From Rhipicephalus microplus (lineage: Eukaryota; Arthropoda; Arachnida; Ixodida; Ixodidae): DNA of 64,000 bases. The stretch lies in NCBI RefSeq assembly GCF_043290135.1, contig NW_027464783.1, forward strand, positions 232,001 through 296,000, given 5' to 3'. The notes below the pieces were generated by a model. That model was not told the DNA's origin, ran no database searches, and worked only from the letters and a program-made list of their open reading frames with translations. Shown piece after piece: positions 35,616 to 46,613 of this stretch. Made by a program: the position numbers and the translations under genes. Position 1 is the first letter of the stretch, and each line of letters starts with the position of its first letter.

Positions 35616-36691
35616 ATGGAACGATATCTTAGACGACGCCACAGCCTGCGGTCCCAGCTGGATGTCCTGTTGTCCGAGGTGGAAGATCACTTGCGAGGAA
35701 ATCAAGCCGTCACGGCAGCAGCAGTAAGTGTATTCCTCGACCGAATAAGCTCATTTTATGGTCAGATAGAGTAAGTGGATGAGGCAATTTTTGAGGAGAC
35801 GCCAGACGACCTGTTGGACAGCGAGACGTTAGACGCTGGAGAATACCGCGACAAGGTTGTTACTCTCACAGCGAATCTATGAGTCAAGCTGAATGAATGT
35901 CTCGCTCCTCCAGCCCCACTACTTACGAACGTTCACCCGTCATCATCTGGCAAAAGCAAGCTTCCCAACTAGAACTCGTAAAATTTGATGGTAACCGTAG
36001 ACTATGGCCGAGATTTCGCACGCAGTTTACATCAGCAGTCCACAACAACAGCGAGTTAAGCACAGCTGAGAAGTTCAACTACTTCAACAGTTTGGTTACC
36101 AGAGCGGCCGAGTCGGCCATATCGGGATTACAAGCTACCGAAGAGCGCTATAAAGACGCTATTGAAATTTTAAAGAAGCATTTTGGAGATGAACAGATCA
36201 TAGTGCACGACCATTTGCAAGGTTTGCTGGATCTAAAGCTGGTGTCGTCGTCAGCAGACGTTCGTAAGCTTAGGCAACTTTACGACAAGGTACAGGTTCA
36301 TATTCGAAGCCTCAAGGCGCTTGGCACGAACTCGACAACTTATTGCTCCATGCTTCAGGTAATCCTGCTAAGAGTTCTACCGACGGACATGGTGCTGCGT
36401 TTTAACGAGATGCACAAGGCATCCTCGTCGGCTGCATCCACTTCGAATATGCAAGGCAATTCAAACCGTGTAACGGTTCCAGAAGATAACGATCTTCGAA
36501 TGCTTCTGGAATTCTTCGAACTTCAACTCACTTGTCGGGAAGCTGTTGCTGAACAAGACTTAGTAGAAACTCGTCGAGCCCCAGATAAGGGAGGACTAAA
36601 AAACAGTCGTCCACGTGACGTTTCCACGACAGCTGCTCTACAAAGTTCAACAAAATGCCCACAACAATGCCTGTTCCGCCGGTCTGAATAG
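35616..36691 (+). pseudogene. BEL gag (DUF1759-type)
   Basis: A likely original start is ATG 35616 (MERYLRRRHSLRSQLDVLL), but a TAA at about 35771 and a frameshift near 35.89 kb separate it from the main frame at 35897-36691. The main frame reads LVKFDGNRRLWPRFRTQF, FNYFNSLVTRAAESAISGL and ILKKHFGDEQIIVHDHLQGL, the retroviral-type capsid region annotated as DUF1759 in BEL/Pao elements. The product would form the virus-like particle. Frame loss before the zinc knuckles again breaks continuity with the next ORF. Confidence 0.88.
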
Positions 36692-36744
36692 CACCCTGCC
36701 GAAGTCTGTGATATGAAGAATATCGACTTCTCAAAAAAAGGGAG

Positions 36745-37713
36745 ATGCTCATCAAAGCTGGACGATGCTTTCGTTGCCTAAAGCAGGGCCACATGGCAAA
36801 ATATTGCAGAAGCCGGTTAAAATGCGGCAAGTGCGCAAGAAAGCACGCAACATCTGTTTGCGCACCCGATGACATCAAAAACGACAAGAAGGCGATATCT
36901 GCATCGGTCAATCTGGTATCCAAGCAGGCAAGGTCAGTCATAATGCTCCAGAGTCTGACAGCCACCGTATCGGGCACCAAATCATCCGGTCGCTACCGAG
37001 TCCTTTTTGATGGCGGAAGTCAGCGAAGCTTCATTACAACCAAAGCCTATGGAAGACTTGGATGCGAACTAATTGAAGAGGAAACGTTAGCCATCGGCGT
37101 GTTCGGGGGTGATAACATACGGAAAACCATGAAGAAGGTACGTGTATCGATTCTCAATGCGAACCAGAAGCTTCCGATTTCAATAGAGGCACTGGTGGTG
37201 GACACGATATGCACTGAATGTATTCCGGTACCAGAAGAAAACGTTATAAGAGAAATGAACAAGATGCACTTGGATACGCTAGCTCTCTCTTTCCAAGGAG
37301 TACAAGACAAACATATTGCGGTCCTTATTGGAACAGACTATTATTGGGATATAGTAACGGGTATTGTGAAGCCTGTGTTCGAAAAGTTGAAAGCTGTCAA
37401 GACGAAACTTGGATGGACTGTGCAAAGACCATTGTCTACTGCAGCCGATGTTATACAGAGTGCCAGTATTGCAGTCCTACAATCCACAGTGACCGACCAA
37501 GATATCTCGAAACTTTTGACTCGTTTCTGCGATATAGAAAGCATCCGTATGCAGGCCAAAATGAAGAAACGACGGTCGCTGAATTGGTGCTGGCAAATTT
37601 TGAGAACAACATCAATAAGAAAAACAATCGATATGAAGTGGCGCTACCGCGAAAGGAAAGAGTTGAGATGGGTGAAAACTACGCAGTTGTACTCAAACGT
37701 CTGCACGGTTTGA
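36745..37713 (+). pseudogene. BEL zinc knuckles and aspartic protease
   Basis: CFRCLKQGHMAKYC is a classical CCHC knuckle, followed by a second cysteine-rich unit CGKCARKHATSVC. About 45 residues later VLFDGGSQRSFIT is the retropepsin-type active site of the DUF1758 family. BEL proteases usually have DSGS, so this copy carries a Ser-to-Gly change next to the catalytic Asp. IGTDYYWDIV and LGWTVQRPL follow as expected. The frame leaves the correct track near 37.55 kb. Confidence 0.85.
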
Positions 37714-38487
37714 TGAAGAAGCTTAACAAAGTCAGTAAGCTCTTAAAACAATACGAAGCAACTATTCGAATGTTCCTCGAAGAGGAATATGCTGAAAAAG
37801 TACCTTTAAAGAAGACCAACCAATTGGACCCCGGAATTATATGCCACACCGAGCCGTCATACGAGAAGACCGATCTACTACGAAGGTACGCATCGTGTTC
37901 GACGCTTCGTCTCACGAATGCGGGATGAAGTCCTTAAACGACAATCTAGAAGCCGGCTCAAATCTAAATCCCGACGTAGTGACGCTACTGCTTCGTTTCC
38001 GACCCTACAAGATAGCAATGAATGCTGATGTTGAGAAGGCGTTCCTTCAAATTGGCTTGCAAGAACACGACAGAGATGCACTTCGCTCTTGTGGTTCAAG
38101 ACTTCACCTCAAGTGGACAGCGCACTGCCGGAAACAGAAGTTTGGAGAATAACGAGAGTGCCCTTTGGAGCTACTTCAAGTCCTTTCCCTTTGACTGCAA
38201 CCTTAAAGCACCACTTCAGGTTTGAAGAAAATTGCTTTCCTTCGACAGCCCGGCTATTGCAAGACTCCATATATATGGATGATCTTCTTATTGGCGCTGA
38301 CACAATTGAACAAGCTATTCAAATGCATAAAGAGATAATTGAAATCTTCAAAGATGTTTCAATGAGCATTCGTAAATGGGCCAGGAACGAACCCGTTGTA
38401 TCTGCCGTCTTAGTACAAGAAATCACGTCTTCCGAAAAATCACTTTGCTCACCTTCTGGACCTCTGAAAGTCCTGGGACTTAATTAG
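37545..38487 (+). pseudogene. BEL reverse transcriptase
   Basis: Spread over three frames: the thumb-proximal leader RYEVALPRKERVEMGENY (frame of 37218-37928), then TKVRIVFDASS and NADVEKAFLQIGLQEHDRDA (37841-38080), then RVPFGATSSPF and the catalytic SIYMDDLLIGAD (38089-38487). YMDD is intact, while BEL elements usually have YVDD. The protein would copy RNA into cDNA within particles. At least two frameshifts lie inside the domain. Confidence 0.87.
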
Positions 38488-39675
38488 AACAAACAGACGG
38501 ATATCTTTTCGTTTAGGCCCCAGGATATTCTACAGTTTATAGAGGAGCATCGAATCACCAAACGCTTTGTGCTCCAAGCTGTTGCAAGGATCTACGACCC
38601 TTTGGGGTTTCTGCCACCCTTTATAGTAAGGGCGAAGATCTTCCTACACAATCTCTGGAGGGAAAACCTCGGCTGGGATGACACCATGCCAATGAAGCTG
38701 TCAGCTGTCTGGAAAAAGTGGAGCAAGGAGGTAGCCATGGTACATGAGATCAGTATTCCCAGGTTCCTCGCAGCGGGCAGCGAAGGCGCTTATCAAAAGG
38801 CAGAACTGCACATCTTTTCCGACGCTAGGGAGTCAGCATACGGTACTGTAGCCTACCTTCGTACGATCGACTCAAGTGGTACCGTCCACACTATACTATT
38901 ATTGGAAACGACAAGAGTTGCACCGTTAAAGACGGTTACCTTGGCGAGGCTGGAATTAATGTCAGCTTTACTTGCCGCCCGCTTATATGTCTACATCATC
39001 AAGAACTGCGACCTGGGCATTGGTGAAGTAACATTTTGGTCAGATTCCTAGATTACCCTTTGCTGGATTTACAAGGACCCCGTTTTTTGGAAGGCATTCG
39101 TACGGAACAGGACGCAGGAGATCAGAAATTTGACAGAATATTCTCGATGGCGATTTTGTCCCGGAGAAGAAAACCCTGCAGATTTGCTCACTCGAGGCTT
39201 GACTGTACACAAACTGAGTAAATTACAGTTGTGGTGGTATGGACCCGGATGGCTTGCCATGTCTCATACATTTTGGCCTGAATTCAGGGGAAACCTTGAC
39301 CTCGAAAACGGAAAACTCGAGGCAGCTGAGATGGGGCCAGAAATCAATATCCACGCTGTTAACACGAGGACATCGATGCCAACGCTTATTGATAACAAAC
39401 GATTCAGCAGCCTCACAAAACTTGTAAGAGTAACGGCATGGGTTTTCCGTTATGTTAAAAAGTTGAGGAAGGAAATCGATAGGTTCGAGGAGCTGTCTGC
39501 TGAAGAAATTCAACAGGCGGAGTGCTACTTGATTCGCGTAGAACAGAGAGCTCACTTTGGTAACGAAGCCAACTGCGTCGCAAACGAGAATCCGATTCCT
39601 TCCCAAAGTCCAGTTGGACAATTAAGATTGTTCCTCGACAACAACAGGCTGCTTCGGGTACAAGGAAAAGTTTAG
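38488..39675 (+). pseudogene. BEL RNase H and pre-integrase region
   Basis: Same frame as the distal RT. TAG at about 38485 replaces what is normally Trp after VLGL, and a second TAG at 39049 follows FWSDS. Between them AVARIYDPLGFLPPFIVRAK (peptidase A17-type block), HIFSDARESAYGTVAYLR and LELMSALLAARL supply the RNase H acidic residues. Downstream, FCPGEENPADLLTRGL and WWYGPGWL are typical of BEL elements. Apart from the two amber codons this 1.6 kb frame is open. Confidence 0.87.
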
Positions 39676-40852
39676 ATTACGGACGACTCGTACGGTTCTC
39701 GCCATCCAATCCCCCTACCGAAAGACTGTCACCTCGTTACTTCAGTCATCATGCTCACGAAAAAGTCTTCCACGGAGGAGCACGAGATACACTGACTCAA
39801 ATAAGGGAACAATGCTGGATTCCACAATTACGACAGCTGGTAAAAAAAACAATACGACGGTGTGTCGTCTGCCAACGCCTACAGTCTAAACCAGTTGAAC
39901 AAGTTTCACCTTGTATGCCCCAGGATCGTTGTAAACAAACGCCTCCGTTTCTTGTAAGTGGAGTAGATTTTGCGGGTCCACTTTACATCAAAGGGCATCT
40001 TCACCAGCGCTCTTACATCGCTCTTTTTACTTGTGCTGTAACAAGAGCTGTTCACTTGGAACTTGTTGAAAATTTGACGACGGTGGCTTTCCTTTGTGCA
40101 CTTCTGAGATTCGTATCACGTCGAGGCCTCTGTCACACATTGTACAGCGACAACGCCCAAACCTTAGTCAAAACGTCCAAAGATCTAGAGAAGCTCTGGT
40201 GAACAATTCGGCATCCCGATGTACTTGCATATTTCTCTTCCTCGAAGATTCAGTGGAAATTCATTTGCCCGAGTGTTCCTTGGTGGGGCGGATTTTACGA
40301 GAGACTCGTACGTTCTGTGAAGACCTGCTTGAAGAAAATGCTTGGTCGCCGTTTGGTAAATCAGACAGAGTTGGTCACATTACTAACGGAAGTGGAAGCA
40401 GTAATAAATTCTCGGCCTTAACATATGTGTACAATGATGTGGATGAGCCGTGCCCCCTATCTCCCGCAGATTTTCTCGTTGGAAGAAGACTGACAACGCT
40501 ACCACCTTACGACCTCAAAATAAAAACCGAGTCGACCAACGATCAACTGAAGAAACTTTGGAGCAAGAGAGAAGAGGATCTGCAAACTTTCTGGTCTCGT
40601 TGGTTAAAGGAGTACCTCAATGAACTCGGGAATCACACATTCAACCAAGCAAAAAGAAATCACATATTGAAGGAAGGCAATGTAGTTCTACTCGGAGAAA
40701 AACATTGTCGCAGGCAACTGTGGACCTTGGTTCGCATAGAAGAACTGATCGGTGGACGTGACGGCATCGTGAGGACTTGCTTTCTACGCTTGCCCGACGG
40801 CACTGTTGTGAAGCGCCCTGTGCAGCTACTCTACCCATTGGAAGCCACCTAG
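39676..40852 (+). pseudogene. BEL integrase with DUF5641-type C-terminus
   Basis: Frames change several times. The zinc-binding HEKVFHGGARDTL ... RRCVVCQRL is followed by the catalytic core GVDFAGPLY (first Asp), LYSDNAQT (second Asp) and, in another frame, WWGGFYERLVRSVK (Glu). The final frame (ending 40852) has PLSPADFLVGRRLTTLPP, LQTFWSRWLKEYL and VVLLGEK ... RRQLWTLVRIEEL, the C-terminal DUF5641 region. All three acidic residues can be found but never in one ORF, so integration activity is lost. Confidence 0.87.
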
Positions 40853-40862
40853 TGTCATCTGT

Positions 40863-40875
40863 CGGTGCGGGAGAC
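40863..40875 (+). promoter_or_regulatory. Putative polypurine tract
   Basis: CGGTGCGGGAGAC directly precedes the 3' LTR. It is only moderately purine-rich, so the call rests mainly on position. Confidence 0.4.
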
Positions 40876-41084
40876 TGTTGTGACTTCCTTTATTCATCCC
40901 TTGCAGCAGAATAGCAGTCATCATCATTAATGAGCCTCCTCACGAGCTGACGCTTGGCCTCATGGCAGCGCCCGCTCACCCTTGTCTTTTTCTTTCTTTA
41001 GTTCCATTAAAGCCTTTCATCTGGCAAGACGTGTTCTTGCTTGATGTGAGCCGCGCCGCAGCAGAAATGCTCAGAGGTCCAACA
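40876..41084 (+). repeat. BEL 3' LTR
   Basis: Collinear with 35287-35494, starting TGTTGTGACTTCC and ending GGTCCAACA, followed by the ACTAC duplication (41085-41089). Confidence 0.92.
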
Positions 41085-41089
41085 ACTAC

Positions 41090-42587
41090 CGTATTTCAGA
41101 GCAGCGATAAAACGGTCCTAGAGGCTTCATCCCCTGGTTATCGGACCACAGTTGGTTAGCGCTGATACGCTTGCCTTTCGAGTCGACAGAGAATCAATAT
41201 TATCACTTCACTTCTATAAGAGAGACTTTTTTCACTGTCATGAGGCATATTCGTAATGGCTGTTTATTATGTTTATTTATGCGTGAAGACTAAAAGACCA
41301 TGTCCCGGATTTGATTCACGCCATGCTTTGTAGACGTTTCTGCATATATATCACAATATTAGGGGTATTAGGTCCTGATACATCTGCAATTACACAGATG
41401 AATAAATTATAGAAAGATCATCTTGCAGGTTTAAGAAAAATAAAAAACCTGGCATATGCATTGCTTCAAGAGTGCCAAGTATTCACGAAATACTTGTATG
41501 CCAATGAAAAGAACGAATTGTTTGGATTCATTACCGCATTTTTGCCGTCGACTTGTGGCGTTTGTCGTTAACATGTCTGTCATTCGTATGGGCGCCAGTT
41601 ATAATGAAATACAGCTTAGAAATTTTTTTGTAAGTAGCCTTTATTCCGCAACATTATGTACGAAAATCAAATCAAAATCAAGTCGTTAGCCTACCTTTCT
41701 GTTTTACAGCGCAGAAAAAGGTTGCAGCTTCCTTTAAAAGGTATAGTTGCACTTTTATTTTTATTTATTCTCAACTTGCAGAACATGCGTGCTGTGCGAG
41801 ACCCCAAAATTAAGTGCGCTGTCATACAAAGCAAAAATGCCCCCCCCTGCCCGATGAAAATCGTCAGAAACTGCCAATGGATGTCTTGCACCGAGAAATG
41901 GTACCATCGCCATCAGACTTTTGCCTTCATCGACTTCTGCCATCGCCTTGGCGCCCCGTCAACGAACGGTCGAGAGTGAGGAGCGAGACGACGGGAGAGT
42001 GGGGCGCCAGCGTTGTTGGCTTGGCGTTTGCGTTCCACAGCGGCGTCTCAAGCATACGGTGGTCTCAAGCACACATTTTCGAATGTCCTTGAGAGGCTCC
42101 CACACAGTGTAAATCTGAGAGTGAGGTGCGAGTGGACGAGAGAGTAAGGTGAAGGGAGGAGAGAAGGCAAATGACAGGAGAAGGAGCGGCGAAGAACTTA
42201 CCTAACTTCTCCTACACTCTTGCGCCACACGCTCCGGTTGCTAGGGGCGAAAAAAGTGCGCACGTACACAGCTGTTTCTATGGAAGAGGAAGTTAGAGTG
42301 GAGAGATAACGCCTGCCGGCACGTGCACACCACGGACAACGCCGGATGTCTGACATAACTCGACTAAAAAATTCATTCGTATTTTTAAAAAAAATTTCCG
42401 CATATTCACGAAGTAAATGATGATGAAGGAGCCTGGTCCAGAAGTTAAATTCAGTAAACAGTGATTCCTTTGTACATATGCTCAATCGACATCATATAAA
42501 AACGTGACACGAGAGTTGTTGTGGTGTCGTTGTGTACACACGCTATAAACACAATGTTGTTGTTGTTTTGTATTTTTTTGAAGAGCC
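41090..42587. other. Unassigned intergenic stretch
   Basis: AT-rich to about 41.7 kb, then GC-rich with purine runs (GAGAGTGAGG, GGAGGAGAGAAGG) at 41.95-42.2 kb. No domain-bearing frame. A (TTG)n/TGTTGTTGTTGT run lies at about 42553-42566. Confidence 0.4.
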
Positions 42588-43193
42588 ATGCTCCACGCCT
42601 TGTTGCCAGCCCACAAGCATGATACCATCCACTGCCTTGGACAGTCATTTCATTACTCATCCGTCCTCTTGTCACCAACTGATGGTGGGCTGTACCAGCT
42701 ATATGCACAGCTCGCAACTCGTCGTCTGTGTAGCCCACACATTGGGCTGACGGCAGACGCGCCATTGTCGGCACTCAAGAAGCTGCAACGTGTGACGCCT
42801 GCAGCGGCGTCGACCATGATGTTCACACAACTTCCACCACCAGCTATTCGGACGTACATGCCGTCCTTGCTAACTGCTCATAGCGACGCGCACTGTTATG
42901 CCTGCGAGTCCACAGCGAACGTCCATGCCTCTGAAAAAGGTAATCTGTGTCAAGACCAGCCCGCGAGCCCGTCTGACACGAACAACTCAACGGCGTCCAC
43001 ACGCGGCGGTGCCTCTCTGCCGCACACGCACAGTGAGTCACCTCAGCCAGCGAGCCCGTCGAGCAAGCAACCGGCGCCTTCCTGTCTGGCGGGTCTGGCG
43101 CAATGCGCGGCGACGTCACTCGTCCTTGGGTGCAGCCACGTGCAACGCAGCGGCTTCATATTCAATAACGCGGCCCAGCGGCGACCCCATTGA
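42588..43193 (+). CDS. Orphan open frame of unknown status
   Basis: An uninterrupted 201-codon frame opens directly after an in-frame TGA. The N-terminal part is Leu/His-rich and residues ~115-180 are Ser/Pro/Thr-rich low-complexity (SPSDTNNSTAST, SESPQPASPSSKQPAPS). No domain, signal peptide or membrane segment is evident. It sits in GC-rich DNA just upstream of an LTR-like promoter region, where long frames occur by chance, and the opposite strand is also open in pieces. Treat as hypothetical, probably spurious. Confidence 0.15.
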   Translation: MLHALLPAHKHDTIHCLGQSFHYSSVLLSPTDGGLYQLYAQLATRRLCSPHIGLTADAPLSALKKLQRVTPAAASTMMFTQLPPPAIRTYMPSLLTAHSDAHCYACESTANVHASEKGNLCQDQPASPSDTNNSTASTRGGASLPHTHSESPQPASPSSKQPAPSCLAGLAQCAATSLVLGCSHVQRSGFIFNNAAQRRPH

Positions 43194-43199
43194 AGGATT

Positions 43200-43620
43200 C
43201 TGACCTCACGACCAGCGGCGCTTCTGGTTGTACATTTGGTTACTCAAAGAATCCACCCGGTGCGTATAAAAGAAGCCCTGCGGCGCGTCGCGAGCAGCAG
43301 ACCTGTTTGAGAGTGGAGCTATGTGTTAGCAGTTGAGCTATGTGATAGAGAGGAGAGCTCGAGTCTTCGAGTCTCTGTCAGCCCCAGTGCCGAATTTGTA
43401 ACGCCTCTGTATATATGCTGTACATAAACCTTGTTCAACTCCCCGTCGTCTCGTCCGCTCGTCTATCAGCTCTGCGCAGAAGCAGTCGTGAGCTGAGAAA
43501 CCTACGCTACCAAACGGCTGGTGACCTTCCCGGTGGAGTTCGAAGCAGTGGCGCCTTCGGGACCGTGTTGGCGCCACCGTCTTTCGAAACAGTGGTTGCA
43601 GCGGTGAGATTCGTGGCGCC
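43200..43620 (+). promoter_or_regulatory. LTR-like promoter region with TATA box
   Basis: GCGTATAAAAGAAG (TATA at 43265-43270) lies about 30 bp before a C/G-rich start region. GTACATAAACC (about 43423), followed by a pyrimidine-rich tail, could be a polyadenylation region. This promoter-then-terminator spacing of ~150 bp resembles Ty3/Gypsy LTRs, but no second copy, boundaries or target duplication are visible, so the call is tentative. Confidence 0.3.
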
Positions 43621-43937
43621 CTTCGTAACGTCATCGGAGGCGCGCTTCGCAACAGCACTCATCGTGGTGCTCCTCTGCTGCGTGGAGCCAGTGCGGAGCC
43701 TTGCACGCTGCGCTCAGGCGAGCAAGCATCACCTGAGTGGCGGCGCGCCATCTAGTCAGTGCTCTTGAAACGAAAAGCTCAGCTGCACCTTTAGCGGGAG
43801 CAATGAGCACTAGCGTACACAACGGCGCAACAACGAAAGGCAACCCACCAGAAATAAGAGCAAGCTCCTTAAATTTTGAACGAAAAAGATGGGAAAGAAA
43901 CTGTGGCCCAGGCCTAAAAAACATGTGTTTTATTCAC

Positions 43938-44296
43938 GTTAACGCGATAGCGTTAGAGAGCTCGTGCCGCAGAAATTCCGCCGTTGGTGTCGTCACAGTT
44001 GGTTAAGAGAAAATTCGTCTGTGAGCGGAAAATCGAAAAAGAAGTAAATAAAATAAAGAATAAAATTCTCAGTCCCCTTGAGGATTGAACAAGGGTCATT
44101 CACGTGGCAAGCAGGTGTCCTACTACAAAGCTACGACGTTACTTGCAGCTGTTATGGGAAAAAACACTACATAATTGCCAAGTAGTGGAATGAGTCTCCT
44201 TAACGCATTTTGTTCGACAGGTGTCCCGACGAAAACGAGCCCATTCGGCAATTTGTGGGCGCATTTCAGAGGCCATCAAACTACGGCGAAAAAGGC
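43938..44296 (-). mobile_element. tRNA-derived SINE (family S3), minus-strand copy
   Basis: Reverse-complement match to 27031-27375 end to end. The tRNA-like block is at about 44080-44150 (TCAATCCTCAAGGGG in sense orientation). It abuts the start of LINE-C sequence. Confidence 0.8.
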
Positions 44297-44421
44297 CGGT
44301 AGGGTACAACCATCGTCGCTAAATACACACATGAACTTTCAAACAGCTTTAAAAATGGACAACAATGTCCATTCAGAGGGGGTCTTAACATCACTAGGGT
44401 TGGCCCTACGACAATAGCTGA

Positions 44422-46074
44422 AGCCATTTCGACTTCGGCAGGTATCAGCCCATTGGAACAGCAAGCAGACACGCTCTGCCCAACAATAAACAGAATATCT
44501 TAGTAGCAAGCACGCCGAAGAGAGAAAATGCTAATCGCTACGTGCGCGTTAAAGCAATCCGCGTTGCTGACAAGACCTATGAAGTCAGTGCCTACGAAGC
44601 GGCACCACGTTCTACATGCAAAGGCGTCATTCGAGGGATTCCCGTGCAAGACAGTTCGGCGGACATTGATGCGAAGATTGTTAACGACCGCAATCCACCA
44701 GCATTGGCTGTCAAGCGCATCGGAAGTACCACCGCAGTGATCGTGGCCTTCGATGGACATCGTGTGCCCAATTTTGTGCGATACGGATTGGTGCTTTTTC
44801 AATGTACACTATACCGTAGACAGATAGATATTTGCTACGCCTGCGGTCGGCTCGGCCATCGAGCGTACGTGTGCCCGAACCCTGGAGACGTTATCTGCAG
44901 AGGCTGCAGCGTGCCGAACCCCGATAAAGAACACCGCTGCACACCAACATGGAAGCTTTCTGGAGCAGCCCACCTCACTGCCGACAGGGAATGTAAAGAA
45001 CGCTACCAAATTCCATACGTGGTGCGCCGACGACGATGGCAGTGAGCACACTCGATGCGACGCAACAGTTACGAAGCAATGAACGAGTTCAACGCAACCG
45101 CTGATGACGACCAGGCCTCGAAGCTTTCTACAGTTTCTACAGACGGTCGATCCGATGGCAACCAATCCCGGTCCCGATCCTGGAGTCGTCCCAGGAACCG
45201 CACTATGCGTGTGTCGAGGTCCCGGAGCCACCGTCGGACTCATTCCAGCAGCGCGCGAAGTGGGACCCCAACCAGATCTATATCCCGAGGCTACTCCCGG
45301 TCCCGTTCTGGTTCACGTCATGGTTCCCGTTCAGGTTCCCGGCCCGGGTCACGCTCAGGCTCCCACTCTGGTTCCGGGCCTCATGCCGGTTCCAGGCCTC
45401 ACCCCAGTCTCACCGGGGTCTCGCGTCAATGACCGCCTAGCCCATCGGCACCACCATCGCCAGGCAACGCCAACAAGAATAAGCGGGGACCTCTCACTTG
45501 GGCAGATGCCGTCCGGGGAAAAGGAAACATAACATCACAGGTAGGGTCGGGTTCACTCCCAGGGCATGATACACACACCACATCTGAGATAGCGATCTTA
45601 AAGCACGAAAATACGATGATGAAGAAAAGAATACGCAAACTCACAGTCACAATTGCCGAACTAAAAACTTACAGAAACGCACGTGCTGCTACGCCCACAA
45701 CTGACAACGACGACAATGCAGTCACCCCATTGAAGCCGCAACCCATAGGCGCCGGTAACGACGACGGCGAGAGCGCACCCAAGAAACGCGCGGTTTCCCA
45801 AGACCAGCCAGCTTTAAAGGCAGAGTTAGATGGCGTTAGGAGCACGCTATCGGCGATTAAGGAAAGCCTTCGCTTTCTTGGCGAAAGCATGGCTCTTGTA
45901 CAGTCTACCCTCGTGGCACACGTTAATCGGTTGGGCCAAGTGGAGCAATATCTTGATCACGTCGTCGCCCCTGCTGTTGCCGCGGGTAAGCCGTTGTCGC
46001 AACGTACAGCCGTGCTAAGTCCACCACATCACGCGGCCCTTATGCACCCGCCGGGTGCTCAGGCTGACTCCTAA
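44422..46074 (+). pseudogene. LINE-C ORF1, gag-like nucleic-acid-binding protein
   Basis: One reading frame begins after a TGA at 44419 and shows GRYQPIGTASRHALPNNKQN and ILVASTPKRENANRYVRVKA, then the zinc knuckles CYACGRLGHRAYVC and CRGCSVPNPDKEHRC. TGA at 45043 interrupts it. The same frame continues with an SR-rich tract (SRSRSWSRPRN ... GSRHGSRSGSRPGSRSGS), is cut by TGA at 45430, then has GPLTWADAVRGKGN and a predicted coiled coil (EIAILKHENTMMKKRIRKL). The protein would package element RNA. Two premature TGAs in otherwise continuous sequence suggest fairly recent decay. Confidence 0.8.
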
Positions 46075-46084
46075 ATGCTTCGAG

Positions 46085-46613
46085 ATGGCCAGGCCAATTG
46101 ACGAGTTGCGAATCTGGCAATGGAACTGCAGGAGCTTCACTCACAAGAGAACCTTCCTGCAGCAATACCTCCATAGCCACGAAGCCATACTTCACATCAT
46201 GCTATTACAAGAGACTGTAATACCAACCGCCACGTTTTCCGGATACCAGTGGTTGCCCGGCCCCTCGGGAGGACGCGGTATCACCACCCTGGTCTCTAAC
46301 AAGATTACCAGCACAGCGCAGTCTCAATGTGCCCAAAATTGAACACGTTATGGTCGAAATTCTCTGTGGCAACATATCACAACAAAGCGTGTACATGCTC
46401 AATGTATACAGTAGTCCCAGCCACCATAGACAAAGATTCACACGCTTGTTCCAGAAAGCTGTCCGCCTCGCGGGGCCTAAGCCGCTGGTGATTGCGGGCG
46501 ATTTTAACGCCGAGCATAGCGCCTGGGGCTACACGTACGACACACCCAAAGGTAACGAGCTTTGTAAAAATGTGAATGACATGGGCCTTATTCTCATTAC
46601 AGACAAGGCCTTC
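46085..46613 (+). pseudogene. LINE-C ORF2, N-terminal APE endonuclease, first half
   Basis: ATG 46085 lies 11 bases after the ORF1 stop. The frame reads LRIWQWNCRSFTHKRTF (catalytic Asn), IMLLQETVIP (catalytic Glu) and GPSGGRGITTLV. A frameshift near 46.32 kb moves to YMLNVYSSPS, LVIAGDFNAEHSAWGY (GDFN motif) and LILITDKAF, where the LTR insertion begins. The endonuclease nicks target DNA to prime reverse transcription. Confidence 0.88.

Larger units (their letters stand above)
35287..41084 (+). mobile_element. BEL/Pao LTR retrotransposon, structurally complete, coding-decayed
   Basis: Two LTRs (208 and 209 bp) bracket gag, protease, RT, RNase H and integrase in BEL/Pao order. The ACTAC duplications (35282-35286 and 41085-41089) show the insertion boundaries exactly. 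Stops and frameshifts disrupt gag and pol. The LTRs differ at roughly 15-20 positions, which together with the coding decay indicates an old insertion. Confidence 0.93.

Noticed and set aside
42588..43193. Host gene call for the 201-codon orphan frame
   Set aside because: GC-rich low-complexity sequence without domain or homology by eye. Kept only as a low-confidence orphan ORF.
45055..45432. SR-protein (splicing factor) gene
   Set aside because: The Ser-Arg repeat is in frame with the LINE-C zinc-knuckle ORF1 on both sides, so it is the basic linker of that protein.
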